From the NCBI RefSeq assembly GCF_019802085.1, contig NZ_JAHVHV010000001.1:1366874-1430873 (forward strand): DNA of 64,000 nucleotides, given 5' to 3'. Below the pieces are notes generated by a model. That model ran no database searches. It saw nothing but the letters and a program-made list of their open reading frames with translations, and was not told the origin of the DNA. This stretch comes from Ferrimonas balearica (GTDB lineage: Bacteria; Pseudomonadota; Gammaproteobacteria; Enterobacterales; Shewanellaceae). Of this stretch, positions 1-6,622 are shown piece by piece. Both the position numbers and the translations under genes were made by a program. Each line of letters begins with the position of its first letter. The first letter of the stretch is position 1.

Positions 1-289
1 CCGCCAGGAAAACCAGGCTGAGGACGACATTCAGGCCCAACACACCGCGCCATAGGATGGAGTCCATCCCATAGCGGACGCGTCGCCCAGGCAGCAAGAG
101 GGCAACGGTTGAGGGCACTGACAGGCAGGCGGAGATACACAGCAGCGGAAAGAGCACGCCGAGAAAGAACAGGCCCACCCCGCCGGCGGCACTGGCCGGC
201 GCCTCGGGCTCCAAGCCGGACAGCATCAGCCAGCCGCTTAGCAGCACCAAAACGCACAGCCCTAAAGCGGATAATTGAATGGTTCGCAT
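1..289 (-). CDS. Partial membrane protein at left edge
   Basis: An open frame starts at an ATG complementary to 287-289 and runs off the left edge, giving at least 96 codons. The N-terminus (MRTIQLSALGLCVLVLLSGW) looks like a signal anchor. At least two more hydrophobic segments follow, at about residues 38-58 and 82-96, so the product is an integral membrane protein of unknown family. Base composition is GC-rich like the chromosomal backbone and unlike the AT-richer cassette genes to its right, so I read it as host sequence beyond the cassette array. The function is not recognised. Confidence 0.6.
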   Translation of the reverse strand, partial: MRTIQLSALGLCVLVLLSGWLMLSGLEPEAPASAAGGVGLFFLGVLFPLLCISACLSVPSTVALLLPGRRVRYGMDSILWRGVLGLNVVLSLVFLA

Positions 290-352
290 ACGGAATAATG
301 ACTTGGGAAACAAATAAAGGGGGCAGTCGTCTCTATCAATTGAACGCGACAC

Positions 353-359
353 GTTAGGC
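353..359 (-). repeat. Orphan attC core (R'' half) at array end
   Basis: The minus strand reads GCCTAAC, a perfect RYYYAAC integron core, eight bases after the stop of the fragmentary cassette reading frame. I could not find a matching GTTRRRY partner at a normal distance toward the left edge. It therefore looks like the remains of the last attC site in the array. Confidence 0.4.
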
Positions 360-367
360 GCAACCCA

Positions 368-580
368 CTACTGGGTCGAGAGCTCTCCATAACGAAGAAA
401 CATTAAGCCAGCACCGCTACCCATCTTAGAGGGAATATGATCATCCCTCTCTGATATCCAATCGAGCTCTGTCCCCCATGGGCAAGCGGCGAGCACCTCA
501 CTGACCGCAACATCAACGGCTTCCAAACCGTCGCCTGAGGCTAGAGGTTCAGGTTCCCCATGAGTCTCCTGCCTTGGACA
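368..580 (-). pseudogene. Cassette gene fragment lacking a start
   Basis: A minus-strand frame of about 70 codons ends with TAG at 368-370 (last residues FLRYGELSTQ). It has no ATG and no ribosome binding site before the upstream in-frame stop; the only internal candidates are TTG/GTG codons. It sits exactly where a cassette gene should be, between an attC-like site on its right and an isolated core site on its left. It is most likely a 5'-truncated cassette gene. No family is recognised. Confidence 0.4.
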
Positions 581-672
581 GATAACGCCCGCATTAAGGA
601 AAGCAAAAGGCAGCGGCGATTAGTTAAAACTTTGCGCCCAGCCAAAACTCAATCGCCGTGTAGTTTTGATAA
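580..672 (-). repeat. attC-like site, VCR-like end
   Basis: On the minus strand the site ends in CTTAATGCGGGCGTTATCT, closely resembling the terminal part of Vibrio-type attC repeats (…CTTAGGCGGGCGTTAT). The inner arms GGCGATT and AATCGCC pair perfectly. The 5' core after the DUF4262 stop codon is poor (ATCAAAAC), so the left boundary on the minus strand is approximate. Confidence 0.5.
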
Positions 673-697
673 CCCATAGCTCGACCAGATGCGGCTT

Positions 698-1162
698 TTA
701 TATTTCACGCAATGTGCCACTTGCACTTAATATTGGTTGAGCCCATTCATAGAACTTTGATATAGGCTTGTCCCAAGGCCACTGGCCATTTGTAGTTGGC
801 CAGATAAGTTGCAGCACTTTGAAATCGTCGCCTTTATGTAACCATAAACCCCAACCCAAGTAGTTTTTGTAGTTAGATTTATCGACCTCAACGAAACAAA
901 CATCAAAACCTTCAAGAAGGCCAGAATAGTAGTAGCCGGGTACAAAGGTTTCACCAGAAAGTAGTCTATCCTTGTAGTTATTTATTATCGAATGTGACAG
1001 TTCCGGCTTTAGGCCAACAACTATCAAGTCTGGCTTATCTTGCTGCTTATTGATTCCAATAGAGTAGCTAAAGCGAGGCTCACCATCGCCCTCCATAACG
1101 CCCAAGATGTGGCAACCATATTTTTCTATGTCATCTAGAGCTTTCAGGTCTTCTTCGTCCAT
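698..1162 (-). CDS. Cassette 8: DUF4262 domain protein
   Basis: This is a 154-residue soluble protein. Its sequence follows the DUF4262 pattern: DIEKYGCHILGV near the N-terminus, then PRFSYSIGI and PDLIVVGL, with an aromatic-rich C-terminal half. The biochemical role of DUF4262 is not known. I chose ATG 1162 over the longer frame starting at 1213 because GGAGG sits six bases upstream. The longer frame would also begin inside the preceding attC core at 1177-1183. Composition is AT-rich relative to the backbone, as expected for a captured cassette. Confidence 0.75.
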   Translation of the reverse strand: MDEEDLKALDDIEKYGCHILGVMEGDGEPRFSYSIGINKQQDKPDLIVVGLKPELSHSIINNYKDRLLSGETFVPGYYYSGLLEGFDVCFVEVDKSNYKNYLGWGLWLHKGDDFKVLQLIWPTTNGQWPWDKPISKFYEWAQPILSASGTLREI

Positions 1163-1176
1163 CGTTCCTCCATGAG

Positions 1177-1233
1177 ATATAACGCTCAAATCTACGGTTG
1201 CAAAGAAATTCAATAGCCTATGTCTATTAGGTC
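1177..1233 (-). repeat. Minimal, degenerate attC (57 bp)
   Basis: The right core is ATTAGGT on the + strand (1227-1233), one base off GTTAGGT. The left core ATATAAC (1177-1183) is followed by GCTC like the other sites. The spacing is 57 bp, close to the smallest attC sites known. It separates the two flanking cassette genes, which would otherwise be an unusual two-gene cassette. Confidence 0.5.
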
Positions 1234-1736
1234 ATATGTGAACGTGAAGCACTCGCCAATGCCCACCAGCCGACGATAGGTGTGACAACTATTGCAAGCA
1301 ACGCCGCCCAAACGGCTTTGAATGCAATGAAAGAAGATACATAGAAAGGCTTAGCTTGACCAAGATAGAGCGCCCATACCACAGGGATAGCGGCGAAAAT
1401 AACGCAAACCGTCCCAAGAAAAAGGCCGCGCACCGATGAGGAACGCCGATACCACCCCGTCATCGGAAACTGTTCGAGAGGCAGAGGCGGTATTTTCCCT
1501 GCGTCAAGCTGCCGCGAAACAATAGCACTTACAATGACGCAGGTAAGGAATGGCAAGAGAAAGGCCGTGAGCAAGAGATCTAAACCTATGCTGGACTCGC
1601 CCCATAGTGGTATCGACTCCTCCGTTCGGAACAACGCCCAAACGATTAATCCATTGATGAAAAAATTGAAGACAGCAGGAACAACCCCCTGCTCAATTAA
1701 AAGAAAGTGTCGATGCCGGGCTGAAATTGCCGTCAT
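1227..1736 (-). CDS. Cassette 7: multi-pass membrane protein
   Basis: This is a 169-residue protein with about four hydrophobic segments, near residues 19-36, 50-70, 102-123 and 134-158. It is therefore probably an inner-membrane protein. ATG 1736 is preceded by GGAG at suitable spacing. Its stop codon overlaps the degenerate core of the next attC. No enzymatic motif is visible and I do not recognise a family. Membrane proteins of this size are common among integron cassette orphans. Confidence 0.65.
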   Translation of the reverse strand: MTAISARHRHFLLIEQGVVPAVFNFFINGLIVWALFRTEESIPLWGESSIGLDLLLTAFLLPFLTCVIVSAIVSRQLDAGKIPPLPLEQFPMTGWYRRSSSVRGLFLGTVCVIFAAIPVVWALYLGQAKPFYVSSFIAFKAVWAALLAIVVTPIVGWWALASASRSHMT

Positions 1737-1758
1737 ATTAAACTCCGAAACCCTTACG

Positions 1759-1860
1759 ACCTAACGCCCCGCTCAGCGGAAGCAATTCAGTTGGCTAAAC
1801 TCGGCGAGGCACTCGCAACAGCCAACTGAATTGCGATCCGCCTGCAGCGCCTTGTTATGT
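1759..1860 (-). repeat. attC site (102 bp)
   Basis: The cores are ACCTAAC at 1759-1765 and GTTATGT at 1854-1860 on the + strand, giving GTTAGGT as the recombining R' core on the minus strand. The interior has long complementary arms (GCAATTCAGTTGGCT and AGCCAACTGAATTGC). It is nearly identical to the site at 2541-2642. Confidence 0.85.
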
Positions 1861-2091
1861 TTACTCACACAAACAAATTTCTGAGACTTTAACTTTGACA
1901 TCACCAGAACCGTCTCCCAATTCAACTACATAATCAATACAATTAGCCTGTTGGTTGTAACTTACGACACTGCCTAGTTTCCCATGGTGTTCACCAGCGA
2001 CTATTTTCACTGGGTCGTTTATCACAAAGGGGACGTTTTCGCTTCGAGCACCAGAGTAAAACTGTTCTTCAAAAACTTTATCTACATTCAT
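1861..2091 (-). CDS. Cassette 6: small KOW/SH3-like protein
   Basis: This is a 76-residue protein. The segment from about residue 23 (INDPVKIVAGEHHGKLGSVV) matches the pattern of KOW/SH3-like beta barrels, in which a hydrophobic strand is followed by a G-x-x-G-K-x-G turn. Such folds often bind nucleic acid or protein, but no specific role can be assigned. The TAA stop directly abuts the GTTATGT core of its attC. ATG 2091 has no clear Shine-Dalgarno sequence. Confidence 0.65.
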   Translation of the reverse strand: MNVDKVFEEQFYSGARSENVPFVINDPVKIVAGEHHGKLGSVVSYNQQANCIDYVVELGDGSGDVKVKVSEICLCE

Positions 2092-2115
2092 CGATATGCT
2101 TGACCCGCTCCGTAA

Positions 2116-2216
2116 ACATAACGCTCCACTTAGCGGGATCAGACTGCCCGGCTATACTCCGCGAGGTATGAGCGAAGCCGGGCTGGCTGAAATCCGCCTA
2201 CAGTGCCTTGTTATGT
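2116..2216 (-). repeat. attC site (101 bp)
   Basis: The cores ACATAAC (2116-2122) and GTTATGT (2210-2216) are perfect inverse complements. The stop codon of the preceding cassette gene (2211-2213) lies inside the core. The interior pairs through GCCCGGCT and AGCCGGGC arms and differs from the other attC families in this array. Confidence 0.85.
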
Positions 2217-2525
2217 TTCATTTGCTGTTTCGTCCAACATTGTGACCAATCTTTTAGCCTCTTCTTGGCTTAGTGTGATTGGGCGAAATGAAAACGATAG
2301 CTTTGCGTTGTCAGCGACCTCAATACCTACGCACTTTTCGCCAGATCTCTTCGCAATAAGGTGAACCCTGATTTTCGTTTTGTTTATTCCACTTGTTTGA
2401 ACAATTTCGCGCTCATGCGTTTCTAGAATTTTGCCGCCAAACATTAAACCTTTCCCGAGTTTGGTGAAAGCTAAGATAAGGATGATGGCAAAGAATGCTA
2501 TAAAAAGTAAGAGAGAAAAATCCAA
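2211..2525 (-). CDS. Cassette 5: single-pass membrane protein
   Basis: This is a 104-residue protein with one N-terminal hydrophobic helix (about residues 4-20) and a polar C-terminal domain of about 80 residues. It is likely anchored in the inner membrane with a soluble domain. The start is a TTG at 2523-2525, supported by GGAGG five bases upstream. No ATG gives a comparable frame. No family is recognised. Confidence 0.65.
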   Translation of the reverse strand: MDFSLLLFIAFFAIILILAFTKLGKGLMFGGKILETHEREIVQTSGINKTKIRVHLIAKRSGEKCVGIEVADNAKLSFSFRPITLSQEEAKRLVTMLDETANET

Positions 2526-2540
2526 TATATCCTCCTTGAA

Positions 2541-2642
2541 ACATAACGCCCCGCTCAGCGGGAGCAGTTTGGTTGGTTAAAATCAGCGAGGCACTCGCAA
2601 CAGCCAACTGAATTGCGATCCGCCTGAAGCGCCTTGTTGTAT
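2541..2642 (-). repeat. attC site (102 bp)
   Basis: The cores are ACATAAC (2541-2547) and GTTGTAT (2636-2642). The interior is almost the same as the site at 1759-1860, including a GCACTCGCAACAGCC stretch. This marks a host-type attC family. Confidence 0.85.
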
Positions 2643-2646
2643 GCCG

Positions 2647-2997
2647 TCAGCCCAGCCACTCCGCCAGAGCATCACTAGAAGAGAACCCCAACATTTGTAG
2701 GCTATCAGTACTTTCTCCAAAGGCCAGAGCGAATTCAGCTTGGGTATCAAGGGTTAATAGCCAGTTGTTCTTCGACCTGGCGATAGCCCACACAGTGTCT
2801 TCCTGATACTTCTGAAGGTCATACTCAGGGAAACAAGCTGAAGTGACTTGTACCTCAATGGGCTTAATCAGATAGCCAAGAAGATCAGATTTACACTGCT
2901 CTACGTACTCTTCGTACGTTTTCCCTTTTGGCGTAATTAACTGAGGCTCATCCCCAAAGGACGTCATCAGTCTAGATATAGCTTCGGATTCAGTCAT
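2647..2997 (-). CDS. Cassette 4: small acidic orphan protein
   Basis: This is a 116-residue soluble protein with no signal peptide or membrane segment, acidic overall, ending FSSSDALAEWLG. A longer frame to 3057 exists, but its extra 20 codons lie inside the attC site, so I place the start at ATG 2997. The function is unknown. The fold could resemble the small cytosolic immunity-like proteins common in cassettes, but nothing in the sequence proves this. Confidence 0.65.
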   Translation of the reverse strand: MTESEAISRLMTSFGDEPQLITPKGKTYEEYVEQCKSDLLGYLIKPIEVQVTSACFPEYDLQKYQEDTVWAIARSKNNWLLTLDTQAEFALAFGESTDSLQMLGFSSSDALAEWLG

Positions 2998-3000
2998 GGC

Positions 3001-3078
3001 ATACAACGCTCCCAACAGGGGACGAGCGTAGCGAGATCCCGCGCACGCAGTGCGCATTTCTGATTGGGCTTGTTATAT
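3001..3078 (-). repeat. attC site (78 bp)
   Basis: The cores are ATACAAC (3001-3007) and GTTATAT (3072-3078). The middle contains a GCGCACGCAGTGCGC palindrome and is nearly identical to the site at 3319-3396. Confidence 0.85.
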
Positions 3079-3085
3079 GAACAAG

Positions 3086-3292
3086 TCAACCACTTAACTC
3101 TGACATTCGTCTTATCTTTCTATGGGAGAGATAAGTCAACAAAATTGCCAGAACCTGAAAGAGTGCGAAGGCATATAGAATGCCCTTCAATCCGACACTA
3201 CCATTTGACGCATACTGGATTAGGGTTAGAAAAGTCAAAACAAACATCAGCAATGCTTCGTTAAAAAGCAGAATTTTAAAAGTAACTTTCAA
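3086..3292 (-). CDS. Cassette 3: two-helix membrane protein
   Basis: This is a 68-residue protein with two predicted membrane helices (about residues 9-25 and 34-52), separated by a short loop and followed by a basic tail (RKIRRM). The frame is open to 3304, but GGAGGGG lies inside that extension, so the start is best placed at the TTG at 3290-3292, five to six bases after the Shine-Dalgarno sequence. The family is unknown. Confidence 0.6.
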   Translation of the reverse strand: MKVTFKILLFNEALLMFVLTFLTLIQYASNGSVGLKGILYAFALFQVLAILLTYLSHRKIRRMSELSG

Positions 3293-3318
3293 TGTCCCCT
3301 CCAACTCTCAACTTGTGC

Positions 3319-3396
3319 ATATAACGCCCCCAACAGGGGCCGAGCGTAGCGAGATCCCGCGCACGCAGTGCGCATTTCTGATTGGACTTGTTAGGT
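3319..3396 (-). repeat. attC site (78 bp)
   Basis: The cores are ATATAAC (3319-3325) and GTTAGGT (3390-3396). The interior differs from the site at 3001-3078 by only a few bases, so two adjacent cassettes carry the same attC type. Confidence 0.85.
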
Positions 3397-3429
3397 AGCA
3401 ACTTAAAGTCAGCCATAAAGCTCCTTTGG

Positions 3430-3681
3430 CTAGTACTCCTGTTTTTTCTGAAAGTAGCCACCACTTATCCTCTCCTTAAATAGTTTGATTGCAGCGGGGG
3501 CTTCTTCGAATGAAACCAGATCAAATTTATGTCCACGTTCAAAAAAGAAAACCTCGTATGTTCCTTCAACGTGGAGGATACAATGTCCATCAGCAACCGG
3601 TAACCGCCCAATATAGTAGCTACCCCTTCTATATCCTTTTGCCGCGAGTTCTTTCCGCAGCTTTGCTAGAGCTAGATCCAT
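3430..3681 (-). CDS. Cassette 2: small orphan protein
   Basis: This is an 83-residue soluble protein rich in aromatic and charged residues, with a central strand-like segment (EVFFFERG). It has no membrane helix or signal peptide. ATG 3681 has only a weak AGG upstream. The stop leaves a 33-base gap before its attC core at 3390-3396. No family is recognised. The size and the FFERG-type strand are reminiscent of small immunity-like proteins, but this is a guess. Confidence 0.6.
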   Translation of the reverse strand: MDLALAKLRKELAAKGYRRGSYYIGRLPVADGHCILHVEGTYEVFFFERGHKFDLVSFEEAPAAIKLFKERISGGYFQKKQEY

Positions 3682-3688
3682 CCTGGCT

Positions 3689-3794
3689 ACCTAACGCCCA
3701 AATAACGGGCAAGTGCAGCGGCTCCGCCGCGTCGTGGCACTTGTCCCCGCGAGGAGCTTAGCGACGAGTGCTATGGTTAATTTGCTTGTTAGGT
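3689..3794 (-). repeat. attC site (106 bp)
   Basis: The cores ACCTAAC (3689-3695) and GTTAGGT (3788-3794) are perfect inverse complements and both fit the consensus. Internal arms GGGCAAGTGC and GCACTTGTCCC pair across a GC-rich loop. This attC belongs to the attI-proximal cassette. Confidence 0.88.
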
Positions 3795-3805
3795 AACGTG
3801 CCTGG

Positions 3806-4180
3806 TTAAACACGAATTGAGCTACCTTGATTCGAGAACATGAGGTATCGCGCCCTTTCGGTACTGATGCCCCAGTCGTCTGTTTCCCAGCGCCGATAGC
3901 CCGGATCAGTTAAAAACAGCTGGTAAGGAGACTGAACAAAGCTATCCCAATCTCTGATTAGTTCGAGCGATGCGTTCTTCTCGAAGTCATGGAACTCGTC
4001 TCCCTCGGGCTTCGTGACGCCGATAGTTCCATCTGTAACCAGGCCAACTAAGACTTCTTGAACCTGACCACATTCAACGGCCCACTGGTGGAAATCAGAG
4101 CGAAGTTCCAATACTGGAGCTTCCTCAGACGCCAACAGAGCAACGAGAAAATGGGTGTCGTTTGAAGTCAGTTTTTCCAT
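3806..4180 (-). CDS. Cassette 1 (attI-proximal): orphan protein
   Basis: This is a 124-residue acidic soluble protein with no signal peptide or membrane helix. It begins six bases after the attI/R' core, the usual position of the most recently captured cassette. As the first cassette it would receive the strongest transcription from any Pc promoter in the attI region. Tryptophan- and tyrosine-rich motifs near the C-terminus (YRRWETDDWG) are distinctive, but I do not recognise a family. Confidence 0.65.
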   Translation of the reverse strand: MEKLTSNDTHFLVALLASEEAPVLELRSDFHQWAVECGQVQEVLVGLVTDGTIGVTKPEGDEFHDFEKNASLELIRDWDSFVQSPYQLFLTDPGYRRWETDDWGISTERARYLMFSNQGSSIRV

Positions 4181-4185
4181 TAGTT

Positions 4186-4441
4186 ACCTAACAGTATATT
4201 AGTTTGAATTCTCGATAAGCTTCCTACACCAAACCGTCCTGGTTTGGCCTAAGACAATGACACCCCACGGGTTTGGGCCCGACAGATGCACTTGCGACTG
4301 TTTGAAAGCGAGAATCCAGTTGAAAGTTCGCCCGTTCCGCTAGCAAACACTTACAGGCAAGCCTCTGTTTTTATTGATTTTTGTTTATAGGGCAGGCATT
4401 GGTGGGACGCATTAAACCGCACGGGTTGGCGCTGTAAGTCC
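4186..4441 (-). other. attI recombination region
   Basis: The core ACCTAAC at 4186-4192 reads GTTAGGT on the minus strand and marks the junction between attI and the first cassette. The sequence to its right, up to the intI promoter, should hold the integrase binding sites and the cassette promoter Pc. A minus-strand TATACT (4193-4198) could be a -10 element, but no good -35 is visible. A perfect 7-bp inverted repeat, CCAAACC-N5-GGTTTGG, lies at 4229-4247. Confidence 0.7.
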
Positions 4442-4484
4442 TTGAACTTTGCCCAAAGTCACTTATAACTGTATATCCATACAG
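4442..4484 (+). promoter_or_regulatory. intI promoter with LexA (SOS) box
   Basis: CTGT-N8-ACAG at 4469-4484 matches the gammaproteobacterial LexA operator exactly. It overlaps a TATAAC (-10) at 4464-4469, which follows TTGAAC (-35) at 4442-4447 with 16-bp spacing. LexA control of integron integrases is well established, so cassette shuffling here should be induced by DNA damage. Confidence 0.85.
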
Positions 4485-4509
4485 TTATTGGCGTGAGTGA
4501 GGTGGCGGG

Positions 4510-5514
4510 ATGAGTTCAAGTCCATTTTTGCGCAAGATCCGTGAAGCACTTCGGGTCAGGCATTACGCGCTGCAAACCGAAAAGAGCTATCTCTATTGGG
4601 TACGCTACTTCATCCGTTTCAACAACTTAAGGCATCCCTCCGAGCTTGGCAACCAAGAGATTGAAGCCTTCTTAACCCATCTGGCCAACCGCCGCCACGT
4701 CAGTGCAGCAACGCAGAATCAGGCGCTGTGTGCCCTGATATTCATGTATCGGCATGTACTGGACAAACCTATTGTTGGATTGCGTTTTGGCATGGCCAAA
4801 CGCCAGGCCCGGCTGCCGACGGTGCTCAGTCCGACAGAGGTGGCTCGGATATTAAGTCAGTTAAAAGGCGAGTATTGGCTGATCACTACCCTGCTTTACG
4901 GCAGTGGCCTTCGGGTACACGAGGCGCTGAGGCTGCGGTTAAAGGATGTGGACTTGGAAGGGCGCTCGCTGTTTATCTTTCAAAGCAAACGCAATAAAGA
5001 TCGCTACACTTTGATCCCCGAAAGCGCCCTGCACCCGCTGGCGTTGCAGATTGACCGGGTCAAAGCGTTGCACGACGATGATGTGGCCCAGGGCGAGGGG
5101 ATGAGTTCGGTTGCCCCCGCTCTGTTCCGCAAATACCGAGGCGCGCTAAAGACGGCCGCCTGGCAATACCTCTTCCCCTCCACCACCTTGTGTCAGCATC
5201 CCCATGACGGCTATCGCTGTCGCCATCACAAGCACCACAGTGCTTACGCCAAGCACTTAAAGGCGGCGGTGCAAAGTGCCGGCATCGATAAGCGAGTGAC
5301 GGCGCATACCTTTCGCCACTCTTTCGCGACTCATCTGCTGCAAAACGGCGCAGACATTCGCACCGTTCAGGAGCTATTGGGCCACTCGGATGTGCGCACC
5401 ACGCAAATCTACACCCACGTGGCCGGGCAGAGACATATCGGCACGCTGAGCCCGGCGGACAGGCTGGTCAACCGGGGTGACTCCGGGCAAGCCCTTTCAG
5501 GTCAGCCCGAGTAG
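4510..5514 (+). CDS. intI: Integron integrase IntI
   Basis: This is a tyrosine recombinase of 334 residues, slightly longer than typical integron integrases because of a C-terminal tail. It catalyses attI x attC recombination and so inserts, excises and reorders the cassettes to its left. Catalytic residues are visible: R135 (GSGLR), H266 and R269 (TAHTFRH), H292 (LLGHSD) and the nucleophile Y301 (IYTHV). The IntI-specific insert is present at about residues 220-245 (DGYRCRHHKHHSAYAKHL), which separates it from XerC/D. It is transcribed away from the array under a LexA box. Its 3' end overlaps thiH tail-to-tail by 13 bp. Confidence 0.95.
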   Translation: MSSSPFLRKIREALRVRHYALQTEKSYLYWVRYFIRFNNLRHPSELGNQEIEAFLTHLANRRHVSAATQNQALCALIFMYRHVLDKPIVGLRFGMAKRQARLPTVLSPTEVARILSQLKGEYWLITTLLYGSGLRVHEALRLRLKDVDLEGRSLFIFQSKRNKDRYTLIPESALHPLALQIDRVKALHDDDVAQGEGMSSVAPALFRKYRGALKTAAWQYLFPSTTLCQHPHDGYRCRHHKHHSAYAKHLKAAVQSAGIDKRVTAHTFRHSFATHLLQNGADIRTVQELLGHSDVRTTQIYTHVAGQRHIGTLSPADRLVNRGDSGQALSGQPE

Positions 5515-6617
5515 GCTCTGTCCCAATCCTTCCACACCGGCTGCAACCCCTGCTGGGTGATGGCGCCGGCCACCTCGGCCGGGCTGCGGCCATCATCGAT
5601 GCTAAACTGCTCCAGATCGTCGCTGGACTCGGCATAGCCCCCCGGACGGGTGCTGGAGGCGGCCGAGGCGGTGGTGATGCCAAGGGCAAAGACGTTGTCG
5701 CGAAACGCCACCGACTCCCGGGTGGAGAGGGAGAGATCCACCTCCGGGCCAAACAGGCGCAAAGCACAAATCAGTTGCAGCAACTGGCGTTCGCCCACCG
5801 GCGAGACCGGCCCGGGCCCCTCCCCTTCACAGGGGCGGATCCGCGGGAAGGACACCGAGTAGCGGCTGCGCCAATAGGTGTGCTGCAGGTAATCCAGATG
5901 CAGCGCCACCATGGCCGCCTCCACCCGCCAATTGGCCAGGCCCAACAGGGCACCAATGCCAATCTTGTCGACGCCCGCCTGGCCCAGCCGGTCGGCGGTT
6001 TCCAGGCGATAGCGAAAGTCGGTTTTGTTGCCGCGCAGGTGGTGCTTAGCGTAGGTGCGCGCGTGGTAGGTCTCCTGGTACACCATCACCGCATCCAGCC
6101 CCAGGGCTTTAAGCTCGGCGTACTGCTCGGCCTCCAACGGCTGCACCTCCATCTGCAGGTAGGTGAACTGGGCTTTGACCCGCGGCACCATGCGACGGAA
6201 GTACTCCATCCCCACCTTGGTTTCGTGCTCTCCGGTCACCAGCAGGATATTGTCAAAGCCCATCCCCTTAAGCGCGGCCAACTCGGCGTCCAGTTCCTGT
6301 TCGTTCAGAGTGTGGCGCTTGATGCGGTTGCTCATGGTAAAGCCGCAATAATCGCACTCGTTAGCACAAAGGTTGGACAGGTACAGCGGCACATAGAGGC
6401 CGAGGTTGTTGCCGAAACGCTGGCGCGTCAGGGCCATGGACGCTTGTGCCATGGCCTCCAGGTGCACATCCGCCGCCGGAGAGATGAGCGCCAGGAAGTC
6501 CTGCCATTCCCGCTTGGGTTTGGCCAGGGCCCGGCGCACGTCGGCCTCGGTCTTGCTGTTGATGGCAAGGGCCAGGCCGTCCCAGTCCTGCTGCTGCCAC
6601 AGGGTGTAGAAACTCAT
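5502..6617 (-). CDS. thiH: 2-iminoacetate synthase ThiH
   Basis: ThiH is a radical-SAM enzyme that cleaves tyrosine to dehydroglycine (2-iminoacetate) and p-cresol, supplying the C2-N3 unit of the thiazole ring in anaerobic-type thiamine synthesis. The protein has 371 residues, full length for the family. The cluster-binding motif C84-x3-C88-x2-C91 (CANECDYC) is intact. It is the last gene of the thi operon, five bases after thiG. Its stop lies inside the end of the convergent integron integrase gene, so the integron abuts the operon without disrupting it. Confidence 0.95.
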   Translation of the reverse strand: MSFYTLWQQQDWDGLALAINSKTEADVRRALAKPKREWQDFLALISPAADVHLEAMAQASMALTRQRFGNNLGLYVPLYLSNLCANECDYCGFTMSNRIKRHTLNEQELDAELAALKGMGFDNILLVTGEHETKVGMEYFRRMVPRVKAQFTYLQMEVQPLEAEQYAELKALGLDAVMVYQETYHARTYAKHHLRGNKTDFRYRLETADRLGQAGVDKIGIGALLGLANWRVEAAMVALHLDYLQHTYWRSRYSVSFPRIRPCEGEGPGPVSPVGERQLLQLICALRLFGPEVDLSLSTRESVAFRDNVFALGITTASAASSTRPGGYAESSDDLEQFSIDDGRSPAEVAGAITQQGLQPVWKDWDRAYSG

Positions 6618-6622
6618 CGCCC

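Noticed and set aside
2998-3057. N-terminal extension of cassette 4
   Set aside because: The extra 20 codons lie within the attC site, so the internal ATG is the better start.
4510-5514. XerC/XerD or phage integrase identity
   Set aside because: The IntI-specific insert and the adjacent attI/attC sites identify an integron integrase.
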